Origin: Alloboseaceae bacterium BT-24-1
GTDB lineage: Bacteria; Pseudomonadota; Alphaproteobacteria; Rhizobiales; Beijerinckiaceae
Assembly (NCBI GenBank): GCA_025846845.1
Contig: JAOYTL010000012.1
Coordinates: forward strand, 1 to 64,000
Direction of reading: 5' to 3'
DNA length: 64,000 nt
The notes under the pieces were generated by a model. The model did not search any database and was not told where the DNA came from. It was given only the letters and a program-made list of their open reading frames with translations. A program made the translations under genes and the position numbers. Of this stretch, positions 1 to 7,285 are shown piece by piece. Numbering within the stretch: the first letter of the stretch is position 1; each line of letters starts with the position of its first letter.

Positions 1-119
1 CTCCGCTCAAAACGGCCCTCAAGCGCCTGAAATCTCAGGCCAGAGACCCAAGACCACCGCTCCAGCGCCCCCTGTCCCCAAATCAAGCCTTATCGCAACG
101 GTCCCCTCGGGGGAGAAGG

Positions 120-159
120 AAAACAGAATAACGGGGCGGCCTTTCCTGGGACCGCCCCG
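120..159 (-). terminator. Candidate intrinsic terminator (distal)
   Basis: Positions 132-139 and 152-159 form a perfect 8-bp G+C stem (CGGGGCGG/CCGCCCCG) with a 12-nt loop. On the minus strand it is followed by a T-rich stretch (TTATTCTGTTTT). It is probably a second, stronger stop for transcription of the nlpD-like gene. Confidence 0.55.
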
Positions 160-264
160 CCTGGTTTCGACCGGTGGGGTCTCGCGATTGCCGGCCGAAG
201 TTTGAAAGCCGTTCCAGCGAAACTGCGAAGCGGTTTCGCGTCCGGAATTGCGTCGAAGAAGCTT

Positions 265-303
265 GGAAAGGCTCCGGCGTATCGGCGTTCGCCGGGCCTT
301 TCC
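265..303 (-). terminator. Candidate terminator just after the nlpD-like gene
   Basis: Positions 265-279 and 290-303 form a long stem (GGAAAGGC plus CCGGCG with one bulged T) that begins a few bases after the stop codon at 308. The following minus-strand sequence is only moderately T-rich, so termination may be weak. Confidence 0.5.
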
Positions 304-307
304 AGGA

Positions 308-1642
308 TCAGTTGCTGCTGAGATAGGGCATCGGATCGACCGGGGTCGAACCCTTGCGCAATTCGAAGTGCAGCTGGGGTGAATTCACGTTGCCGGACTG
401 GCCGGACTTGGCGACGACCTGGCCGCGCTTGACCTGCTCGCCGCGCTTGACGTTGAGCTCGCCGTTATGGGCGTAGGCCGAGACATAGCCGTTCGGGTGG
501 CGGATCAGCACGAGATTGCCATAGCCCTTGAGCTCACTGCCGGCATAGGCGACGACGCCGCCCTCGGCCGCCTTGATCGGCGTGCCTTCCGGCACCGCGA
601 TGTTGATGCCTTCATTGCCGCCCTTGCCGGCATAGCCGGCGATGACGCGGCCACGGGCCGGCCAGCGGAACTCGGCACCGGACGACGCCGGTTCCTCGGC
701 CTTGGGCAGGCTCGCGGTGGTCTGCGGCTCGGCCTTGGGCTCCGGAGCGGGAGCAGCGGCCTTCGGCTGGACCAGGACCTTCTCGGCTGGCGCATTGGCG
801 ACGACCGGCGCGGCAGCCTTGGGCTTGGCCGCGGCGGGAGCCGGAGCCGGCAGCGCCGCGGTCTTGGTCTCCGTGCCGGCCTTGGCTGCCGCCTTGGCCT
901 TGGCCTCGGCTGCGAAGCGGGCCCGGGCCTCCCCCATGCGCTTGGCGTCGGCGGCGGCCTTCTCCCTGGCCTCGGCGGCCTGCGTCCTGGGATCGACAGC
1001 CGCAACCTTCGGAGCGGCGCCAGGCTTGGCCGGGACGGACGCGACCGGACGCGACACCGGCGGTGGCGCAAGGCGCGGCTGCTCGAAGCGGTTATCGGCC
1101 GGCGCCGGCTGGCGCGCGGCGGTCTGGGCACCGGCACCGTTGTAGACGGGAACGACGATGCGCGAGCCGGGGGCGGCCTCGCCCGACAAACCATTGGCCT
1201 GCATCAGCGCTGCGCGCGGCACGCCATAGCGGCCGGAGATCACTTCGAGTGTCTCGCCCTGGGCGACCACGATCGGCGTACCGCCCTGGGCGCTCCAGCC
1301 CGAGGCCGAGCCACCGACGGACGGGGCTGGTGCCGCAGGCGGCGTGGAGCGCATGGCAACGGAAGAGGTCGGCGGCGGCAGCGGTTGGCTGCGCACGCTC
1401 GGATTGCCAGTGGCGGAGGCCGTCTCGTAGGACTGGCTCGGACCGTTGCGGCCGATCGAGCCAGTCGTCGCCGGATCGCGCTGCGAAGCGGGAGCCTGAG
1501 CGGTTTTGAAGGGACTGCCGAAGGGCGCTTCGGTGAAGCGCATCGCCTCCGAGGAGCATGCGCCAAGACCGGCTGCAAGAGCGCAGACCGAGACGACGCG
1601 AACCACGGATTTCGGCACGGCCAGTTCGACTTGCTTACGCAT
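308..1642 (-). CDS. NlpD-like LysM/LytM lipoprotein
   Basis: 444-aa envelope lipoprotein. A signal peptide ends in a lipobox-like LGAC with the lipidated Cys near residue 29. A LysM peptidoglycan-binding domain lies at about 123-166, then a long Ala/Pro/Lys linker (about 170-320) and a C-terminal LytM/M23 domain (about 325-440). The zinc-site residues are degenerate: the usual HxxxD segment reads NEGIN, although YAH and LHFEL remain. That matches E. coli NlpD, which activates amidases rather than cutting peptidoglycan, so an activator role in septum splitting is inferred. In related genomes the gene follows serS-surE-pcm; here an IS element separates it from pcm, so it probably needs its own promoter. 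Confidence 0.88.
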   Translation of the reverse strand: MRKQVELAVPKSVVRVVSVCALAAGLGACSSEAMRFTEAPFGSPFKTAQAPASQRDPATTGSIGRNGPSQSYETASATGNPSVRSQPLPPPTSSVAMRSTPPAAPAPSVGGSASGWSAQGGTPIVVAQGETLEVISGRYGVPRAALMQANGLSGEAAPGSRIVVPVYNGAGAQTAARQPAPADNRFEQPRLAPPPVSRPVASVPAKPGAAPKVAAVDPRTQAAEAREKAAADAKRMGEARARFAAEAKAKAAAKAGTETKTAALPAPAPAAAKPKAAAPVVANAPAEKVLVQPKAAAPAPEPKAEPQTTASLPKAEEPASSGAEFRWPARGRVIAGYAGKGGNEGINIAVPEGTPIKAAEGGVVAYAGSELKGYGNLVLIRHPNGYVSAYAHNGELNVKRGEQVKRGQVVAKSGQSGNVNSPQLHFELRKGSTPVDPMPYLSSN

Positions 1643-1772
1643 GGACTCTGTACTCGCGAACGACGCAACTCTACGGTCCGCATTAAAGAGCCGGTTAGGT
1701 TAAGAAGGCGTTGCGCTGCTGACAGGTCAGGTGAATTTTTGGAGGCGGCTGCGGCCGGCGAGCGCGACATGT

Positions 1773-1914
1773 CCCCTCTCCCCTTGCGGGAGAGGGTTAG
1801 GGTGAGGGGTCTCGCGACGCCGATCGCTGGCCAGCGCCGAGTTTCCCGAAATTCCCAAAGACCTGCGCGACCCCTCATCCGTCTCGGCTTCGCCGAGCCA
1901 CCTTCTCCCGCAAG
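1773..1914. repeat. Family-1 dispersed palindromic repeat, copy A (left part, interrupted)
   Basis: This is an imperfect inverted repeat. It starts with a hairpin (CCCTCTCCCC, TTGC, GGGAGAGGG), continues with GGTGAGGGGTC, and closes with GACCCCTCATCC and CCTTCTCCCGCAAG. The last 14 bases of the element are displaced to 3064-3077 by the IS insertion at 1915. Copy B at 4630-4771 shows the intact arrangement. Confidence 0.8.
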
Positions 1915-1930
1915 GGTTTCCTCTGCGAAA
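1915..1930. repeat. IS left terminal inverted repeat
   Basis: GGTTTCCTCTGCGAAA; it matches the right end at 15 of 16 positions. The probable target duplication GCAAG lies directly outside at 1910-1914. Confidence 0.8.
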
Positions 1931-2031
1931 CCCCTGTTAGGGGTGATTTGGAGAGGAGAGGCGGCTTCCGGCGAGGCGCGGATTGGCGATGCTGAGCCTG
2001 AAGGCGGCAGTGAAGGCGCGAGGGTTGCGGG

Positions 2032-2987
2032 TCAGCCTGCTGCGATGATGGTGGCGCGCCTGAGGTTGTAGACGGTTGCGAAGGCGATTAGGTCCGCGGT
2101 GTTGGCGGCGAGCGAGTGGCAGCGGGTGCGGGCCTTGCCATAGAGGCGCTTCATAGCGCTGAAGACGGCCTCGACCGGAGCGCGGCGGCGGGCGATCAGG
2201 GCGTTGCGGCGCTGTTGCCAGGCCGGCAGGACAGCGATGTGCTTGTGCCTGCGATGCATGATCCGGTCCTTGATGCCTTGCGCCAGCAGTCCCGCACGGT
2301 GGACTTTGCTCTCGTAGCCACGGTCGGCATAGACGGCGGCCTCGTCGCCGCAGATGAGCATCGGCGCGATCTCGACGTCCTGGGTCCGGGCCGAGGTCAC
2401 GATCGCCGTGCGGATCAGGCCCGAGCCCTGGTCGACGCCGACATGCAGCTTGTAGCCGAAATGGGCCTTGCCGTTCTTCTTGCCCCAATCGGCGCCGGGC
2501 TCGCGCGGATGGCCCTTGCCCAGGCCGGCCTCGCGGGACGGTGGCGCATGCGTCGCCTGAACGATCGTCGCATCGAGCAAGGTGCCCTTCTTCAGGATCA
2601 GGCCCTTGGCCGAGAGCTGCGCGCCGATCTCGGCAAAGCAGGCTTCCAGCACCCCCGCCTGCGCCTGCGCCAGGCGGAAGCGGCATAAGGTCGTCTCGTC
2701 GGGCGTGCCGCCATCCAGCGCAAAGCCGCAGAAGCGCCGGAACGACAACCGGTCGAGCAGCGCCTCCTCCAGGCCCGGATCCGACAGATCGTAGAGCGCC
2801 TGCAGATAGAGCGCCTTCAGCATCGAAAGCGCAGCATAGGGCGGCCGGCCCGTCTGCGCCTGGCGCAGCTTGCCCGCCAAGAGCCCAAGCCGCCCCCAGT
2901 CGATCAGCCCATCGATCCTTGCAAGCTTCGCGTTCGTGCCAGCCGCGGGTCCAGGAACGCTTCTGCCAAAGACAGCTGATCCGACAT
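2032..2987 (-). pseudogene. IS5-family transposase, frameshifted near the N-terminus
   Basis: The body encodes a DDE transposase: LLDATIVQATHAP holds the first Asp, YADRGYES the second, and RAPVEAVFSAMKR gives the R-x3-E-x6-K signature. The expected IS5-type start, MSDQLSLAEAFLDP, lies at 2987 in a frame that stops after 27 codons. The body (TNAKLARIDGLIDWG onward) is one frame over. Restoring one G in the GG run near 2943-2944 would join them as DPRAGTNAKLARID. The only in-frame start for the body is an ATG at 3012, which gives a nonsense N-terminus. Most likely a one-base deletion has inactivated the gene; a sequencing error or programmed slippage remains possible. Confidence 0.75.
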
Positions 2988-3047
2988 GCCCATCCCTCCG
3001 CTCGCAAAGCAAAGTGAATCAGCAAGCAACCGTCAACGCCACCACTC

Positions 3048-3063
3048 TTTCGCAGAGGAATCC
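3048..3063. repeat. IS right terminal inverted repeat
   Basis: Read on the minus strand it is GGATTCCTCTGCGAAA. The second copy of GCAAG follows at 3064-3068. Confidence 0.8.
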
Positions 3064-3077
3064 GCAAGGGGAGAAGG
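3064..3077. repeat. Family-1 repeat copy A, right fragment beyond the IS
   Basis: GCAAGGGGAGAAGG is the displaced right end of the repeat whose left part ends at 1914. Its first five bases duplicate 1910-1914. Confidence 0.75.
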
Positions 3078-3090
3078 GAGCGGCTGTGCT

Positions 3091-3771
3091 CTAAAGCGCC
3101 TGCGACAACCCCGGCGCCAGCGGCGGGATGCGGATGATCGGGCCGAGCGCGTGGTCGAAACCATCCTCGCTGCGCGTGACGACGACGAGCCGCCCCGCTC
3201 CCTCGACGCGGAGCGCGCCGACCAACCGCCCGCCTGTCTCCAGCCGGGCGAGCAGCGCCTCCGGCACCGCCTGCATCACGCCATTGACCAGGATGCGCTC
3301 GAAGCGGCCGAGCGTGCGGTCGGGCTGGAGGCCATCGGCATGGCGCAGCTCGACCAGATTGGCGAAGCCGCCTCCGGTGAGCCGCTCATGTGCGGCGAGC
3401 GCGAGCGTGCGGTAGCGCTCCAATGAGACGACCTTGCCACCCATCGCGGCGAGCAGCGCCGCGACATAGCCGGAGCCGGAGCCGACTTCGAGCACGCGGC
3501 AATCCGGCTTCATTTCGAGCGCGCCGACGAGCGCAGCGACCGTATGCGGCGCCGTCATGGTCTGGCCGCAGGGCAAGGGCACGGAGACGTCCTGCCGGGC
3601 GAGATCGGCGAAGCGCGACGGCGCGAAATGCTCGCGCGGAACGCGCTCCATCGCCCTGAGCAGCGCGATGTCACGCACGCCCCGCGCCCTGAGCGACAGC
3701 AGGAAGGCGACGGTGCGTTCGCTCTCGCTGCTGCTGACGCCCTCCTCGCTCATCCTGCCGCTCTCAGCCAT
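3091..3771 (-). CDS. Protein-L-isoaspartate O-methyltransferase
   Basis: 226 aa, the usual size for the family. It transfers methyl from SAM to L-isoaspartyl residues as the first step in repairing aged proteins. The SAM motif VLEVGSGSGY is at 93-102 and the family segment CGQTMTAPHTVA at about 68-79. A second in-frame Met at residue 7 is an alternative start. It lies 45 bp downstream of surE in the same direction, the common proteobacterial pairing of two stress-survival genes. Its downstream neighbour is now the IS element. Confidence 0.95.
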   Translation of the reverse strand: MAESGRMSEEGVSSSESERTVAFLLSLRARGVRDIALLRAMERVPREHFAPSRFADLARQDVSVPLPCGQTMTAPHTVAALVGALEMKPDCRVLEVGSGSGYVAALLAAMGGKVVSLERYRTLALAAHERLTGGGFANLVELRHADGLQPDRTLGRFERILVNGVMQAVPEALLARLETGGRLVGALRVEGAGRLVVVTRSEDGFDHALGPIIRIPPLAPGLSQAL

Positions 3772-3816
3772 TCCGCTTGTGTAAGATCGTCTACGATATC
3801 AGGTCGCTATCGACCT

Positions 3817-4578
3817 TCAGGCGAACAGCTGCGCGAAGCGCGTCATCGTCGGCTCATGCGTCAGGTCGAGCTCGAGCGGCGTCACCGAGATCTTCTTTTC
3901 CGCGAGCGCGCGCAGATCGGTGCCGTTGGCCGGCTCGTGCTTTCCGCGCTGGAAGGCGATCCAGTAGTAGGGGTTGCCGCGCCCGTCGCGCCGCGGCTCC
4001 AGCCGCATCAGCTCCTGGTCGCGACGGCCCTGTGCCGTGACGGCGACGCCCGCGACCTCGCTCGGGGCCACATTCGGGAAGTTGAGGTTGAACAGGATGC
4101 CGTCCGGAATCCCCTCCTCCAGCAGGCGGCGGATGATGCCGGGCGCATGCTGCAGGGCGCAGTCCCAGATGATGTTGGTGCGATCGCCCGCCATATAGGC
4201 TTGGCTCACCGCGATCGAAGGGATGCCGAGCAGCGTGCCCTCCATGGCGGCGGCGATGGTGCCGGAATAGGTGACGTCCTCGGCGACGTTCTGGCCGCGG
4301 TTGACGCCGGAAAGCACGAGATCGGGCTTCATCTCGGCCATCACCGAGCGCACCGCCATGATCACGCAATCGGTCGGCGTGCCCTGCACGGCAAAGCGCT
4401 TCTCCTCGATCTGGCGCAGGCGCAGCGGGTTCGAGAGCGACAGCGAATGCGCCACGCCCGACTGGTCGGTCTCGGGCGCGACCACCCAGACATCGTCGGA
4501 GAGCTGAGCGGCAATCTGCTCGAGGATGGCGAGACCCTCGGCATGGATGCCGTCATCGTTGGTCACCAGGATGCGCAT
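3817..4578 (-). CDS. 5'/3'-nucleotidase SurE
   Basis: 253-aa metal-dependent phosphatase acting on nucleoside monophosphates and other phosphoesters. The N-terminal MRILVTNDDG supplies Asp8 and Asp9. Ser40 lies in PETDQSGV and Asn93 in SGVNRGQN, giving the complete SurE metal site. It sits between serS and pcm; the 219-bp gap to serS holds repeat copy B, which may separate transcription of serS from surE-pcm. Confidence 0.96.
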   Translation of the reverse strand: MRILVTNDDGIHAEGLAILEQIAAQLSDDVWVVAPETDQSGVAHSLSLSNPLRLRQIEEKRFAVQGTPTDCVIMAVRSVMAEMKPDLVLSGVNRGQNVAEDVTYSGTIAAAMEGTLLGIPSIAVSQAYMAGDRTNIIWDCALQHAPGIIRRLLEEGIPDGILFNLNFPNVAPSEVAGVAVTAQGRRDQELMRLEPRRDGRGNPYYWIAFQRGKHEPANGTDLRALAEKKISVTPLELDLTHEPTMTRFAQLFA

Positions 4579-4629
4579 GTCGGCTCGGTCCTATGGTCTC
4601 GAAGCAGAAGGCGGCGAACCGCGACGAAC

Positions 4630-4771
4630 CCCCTCTCCCCTTGCGGGAGAGGGTTGGGGTGAGGGGTCACGCGACGATTGCCGCTTTCCCTCTCCTGATA
4701 AGCAACTGGGAACGGCAGCGCGACCCCTCATCCGGCCCTTTGGGCCACCTTCTCCCGCAAGGGGAGAAGGG
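4630..4771. repeat. Family-1 dispersed palindromic repeat, copy B (intact)
   Basis: About 142 bp. The outer ends are inverted copies (CCCTCTCCCCTTGCGGGAGA at the left, the complement of CCTTCTCCCCTTGCGGGAGA at the right). Inner arms GTGAGGGGTC and GACCCCTCATC are also inverted. The centre is unrelated between copies. It lies between serS and surE and has no coding potential. Confidence 0.8.
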
Positions 4772-4797
4772 AAGAAGGGGGCGCTTCACGCCTTGCA

Positions 4798-6351
4798 TCA
4801 CGCCTTCTCGATCCGCGTCACGCCCCGCATATAGGGAACCAGCGCGTCCGGCACGGTGATCGAGCCGTCGGCGTTCTGATAGTTCTCCATCACCGCGATC
4901 AGCGCGCGGCCGACCGCCGTGCCCGAGCCGTTGAGGGTGTGGACGAAGAACGGGCCCTTGCCGTCCTTGGTCTTGTAGCGGGCGTTCATGCGCCTGGCCT
5001 GGAAATCGCCGCAGACCGAGCAGGACGAGATCTCGCGATAGGTCTTCTGGCCGGGCAGCCAGACCTCGATGTCGTAGGTCTTCTGCGAGGCAAAGCCCAT
5101 GTCGCCGGTGCAGAGCGTCATCACGCGATAATGCAGGTCGAGCTTCTTCAGCACGTTCTCGGCGCAGGCGAGCATGCGCTCATGCTCCTCGCGCGATTTT
5201 TCCGGCGCGGTGATCGAGACGAGCTCGACCTTCTCGAACTGATGCTGGCGCAGCATGCCGCGCGTATCGCGCCCAGCCGAACCGGCCTCGGCCCGGAAGC
5301 AAGGCGTCAACGCGGTGAAGCGGCGCGGCAGCTCCTCCTCGGAGAGGATGGATTCGCGCACGAGATTGGTCAGCGGCACCTCGGCGGTGGGGATGAGTCC
5401 CCAACGACGCGCCGTCGATCTATCCGCGATAAGGCGCTCACGAGCGTAAACCAGGAAAAGATGCTCGACCCACGTCGAGGATGGCGGCGGATCGACCTCG
5501 TCAACTGAAGTGTAGTTTTTCGCATGCCAATAAGCGTAGAAGCTAGCGCGAATCTTTTCGTTGCGGGAAGAGTCAGCCGCAGCTTTTTCGTTCTGGTCGG
5601 AAGAAAAATCTCTTAGAGCTTGGGCGAACGAAAAAGCGTCGAATTCTGATATCTTATCAATCCAAAACTGGTCGTTCTCGAATTTTGGAAGCTGCGCTGT
5701 ACCGAACATCGCTTCTTCGTGCACCATCAGCGGCGGGTTGACCTCGGTATAGCCGTGCTCTTCGACATGGGTATCGAGCATGAACTGGCCGATGGCGCGG
5801 TTGAGGCGGGCGAGCTGGCGATCGAGCACGACGAAGCGCGAGCCCGACAGCTTCGCCGCCGTCTCGAAATCCATCTGGCCGAGCGCCTCGCCGAGCTCGT
5901 AATGCTCCTTGATCTGATTGAAGCCGAACAGCCGACCGCCCGTCTTCTCCGGCGGCTGGCCGTGCGTGTGGCCTTCGAGCACGACATTGCCGTGCTCGTC
6001 GGCGCCCTCAGGCACATCGTCGAAGGGCTTGTTCGGGATCGCAGCGAGTTGCTCATTGAGCGCCTCGACCGCGGTCTTCTCCTCGGCCTCCAGCGCCGGC
6101 ACCTGCTCCTTCAGCGAGGCGACCTCGGCCTTGAGCTGCTCGGCGAGCGCGAGGTCCTTCTGGCCCATCGCCTTGCCGATCTCCTTGGAGAGAGCGTTGC
6201 GGCGCTCCTGCGCGGCCTGCGACCTGCCGATGGCGGCCCGGCGCTGGTCGTCGAGCGCCAGCAGCGACGACGACAATGGCGCGAGCCCCCGGCGTTGCAA
6301 GCCTTGGTCGAACGCGTCAGCGTTCTCGCGAATCCATCTGATGTCGTACAT
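4798..6351 (-). CDS. Seryl-tRNA synthetase with an internal insertion
   Basis: 517 aa; bacterial SerRS is usually about 425. An N-terminal tRNA-binding coiled coil (about 1-105) is followed by a class II catalytic core: motif 1 around GYTEVNPPLMV (200-210), the serine-binding TAEVPLTN segment (322-329), motif 2 around CFRAEAGSAGRDTRG (351-365), and motif 3 near the C-terminus (LNGSGTAVGRALIAV). Between LPKFENDQF (221-229) and LIPTAEV (319-325), where the family normally has about ten residues, there are about 89. The extra segment (codons at about 5400-5664) stays in frame and is A+T-richer than its flanks. All catalytic motifs are intact and no second serS is in the window, so the protein is presumably functional. 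Confidence 0.95.
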   Translation of the reverse strand: MYDIRWIRENADAFDQGLQRRGLAPLSSSLLALDDQRRAAIGRSQAAQERRNALSKEIGKAMGQKDLALAEQLKAEVASLKEQVPALEAEEKTAVEALNEQLAAIPNKPFDDVPEGADEHGNVVLEGHTHGQPPEKTGGRLFGFNQIKEHYELGEALGQMDFETAAKLSGSRFVVLDRQLARLNRAIGQFMLDTHVEEHGYTEVNPPLMVHEEAMFGTAQLPKFENDQFWIDKISEFDAFSFAQALRDFSSDQNEKAAADSSRNEKIRASFYAYWHAKNYTSVDEVDPPPSSTWVEHLFLVYARERLIADRSTARRWGLIPTAEVPLTNLVRESILSEEELPRRFTALTPCFRAEAGSAGRDTRGMLRQHQFEKVELVSITAPEKSREEHERMLACAENVLKKLDLHYRVMTLCTGDMGFASQKTYDIEVWLPGQKTYREISSCSVCGDFQARRMNARYKTKDGKGPFFVHTLNGSGTAVGRALIAVMENYQNADGSITVPDALVPYMRGVTRIEKA

Positions 6352-6465
6352 CGCTCAAGCCGATCCGTTGTGGAATCGGCTGATCCTCTAGAGCATGCCG
6401 CGCCGGCACGGAAGCGTTCCGTCGGTGTGGCGCGGCTGCGGGTACGGCAGGACATCCGCGGGAAA

Positions 6466-6627
6466 CCCCTCCCCCTTGTGGGGAGGGGCAGGGGTGGGGG
6501 TCGCAAAGCCGGAACGATCGGCAGAATCAGACCGCGCTGTCGCTGTTGCCAGCCCCGTTTCCCGCTGACGATCACCAAGCGGCACCACCCCCATCCCCAT
6601 ACCCTTCCCCACAAGGGGGAAGGGAGG
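6466..6627. repeat. Family-1-like palindromic repeat, copy C (divergent)
   Basis: Same architecture as copies A and B with a different consensus: CCCCTCCCCCTTGTGGGGAG at the left, inner GGGGTGGGGGTC, and CCCTTCCCCACAAGGGGGAA at the right. It fills most of the 310-base gap between serS and the GDYXXLXY gene. Apart from this and a short AGCCGAT/ATCGGCT hairpin at 6358-6381 near the serS start, I see nothing else in the gap. Confidence 0.7.
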
Positions 6628-6661
6628 AGCACGGGCGACCAGCCTTGCGCAGCGGCCTCTC

Positions 6662-7285
6662 TCAGTAAGGCGGCTCCTGATGGACGAGCTTGCCGTCGAT
6701 CAGCAGGCGCTTGATCGCCGCCTGTCCCGAGCTCGACACGGCAGCGACGATTTCGAGACGCGCCCTCTCGGTGGTTTCGATGGCGCGGCCGGTGCCCTGC
6801 GGCACGAAATAGCTCTCGAGCCCGTAGGTGACGCGGATGGCGCGGCGGCCGGTATTGCAATCGGGCTCGCCATTCGCGTTGGTCACGCAGGCCCCGGTCG
6901 AGGTGACCTTGCCTTCGAGCACAGAACCAACGGTCGTTGCTGCCGGGCGAGCGAGATAGACGCCCTTCGCTTCGGCCAGGCCATCGGCTCCGGGCGCGAC
7001 GCTGACGAAGACGGGCTGGTTGCGCTCGAAACTCTTGTCGCCGTCGAGCTTCGAGAGGTCGAGCGTGCTGATCTTGTAGTTCAGGATGACGTAGTCGCCG
7101 CGGAAGAGGTCGCGCGGATCGACCGGCGCGGTCGCCAGCCTGACTTCCGTACCCGAGCGCAGGATGCGGGCACGCGACTCGACCAGAGCGAGGATGAGCC
7201 CGTAGAGCAGCAGGATGGCGGCGAGCCCGCGCCAGAGCGGCGAGATGCGCCCGGTGAAGGCGTCGGCGGACGGCAGGCGGATCAT
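6662..7285 (-). CDS. GDYXXLXY-domain membrane-anchored protein
   Basis: 207 aa. One hydrophobic segment near the N-terminus (about 19-39, AAILLLYGLILALVESRA) is followed by a mostly extracytoplasmic domain with the family signature GDYVILNY at about 89-96. Two Cys (CVTNANGEPDCNTG) in the second half could form a disulphide. The molecular function of this family is unknown. Its start overlaps the end of the DUF2157 gene by 4 bp, so the two are translationally coupled; GDYXXLXY and DUF2157 genes commonly occur as such a pair. Confidence 0.85.
   Translation of the reverse strand: MIRLPSADAFTGRISPLWRGLAAILLLYGLILALVESRARILRSGTEVRLATAPVDPRDLFRGDYVILNYKISTLDLSKLDGDKSFERNQPVFVSVAPGADGLAEAKGVYLARPAATTVGSVLEGKVTSTGACVTNANGEPDCNTGRRAIRVTYGLESYFVPQGTGRAIETTERARLEIVAAVSSSGQAAIKRLLIDGKLVHQEPPY

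Larger units (their letters stand above)
1..307. other. Non-coding left edge
   Basis: No gene with a convincing start, codon pattern or recognisable product is visible on either strand before the nlpD-like gene ends at 308. The stretch holds two hairpins that read as minus-strand terminators (listed separately). One plus-strand frame is open from 2 to about 207, but its proline-rich translation resembles no family I know. Confidence 0.5.
1915..3063 (-). mobile_element. IS5-family insertion sequence (1149 bp)
   Basis: The ends are 16-bp inverted repeats with one mismatch: GGTTTCCTCTGCGAAA at 1915-1930 and the complement of GGATTCCTCTGCGAAA at 3048-3063. GCAAG flanks both sides (1910-1914 and 3064-3068) and fits a 4-5-bp target duplication. 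Removing the IS and one GCAAG restores the repeat exactly as seen in copy B. It carries one IS5-type transposase gene on the minus strand. Clean ends and duplication suggest fairly recent insertion. Confidence 0.85.

Noticed and set aside
161..180. GGTTTCGAC resembling a tmRNA start
   Set aside because: No acceptor pairing, tag frame or permuted tmRNA structure could be found around it.
467..2071. Long plus-strand open frame opposite the nlpD-like gene
   Set aside because: It is a low-stop frame caused by high G+C on the antisense of a well-supported lipoprotein gene. Its translation is Arg/Gly-rich and runs through a repeat and into the IS.
5400..5664. Intein in SerRS
   Set aside because: Only about 80 extra residues, with no Cys/Ser +1 junction, no HN end and no block motifs.
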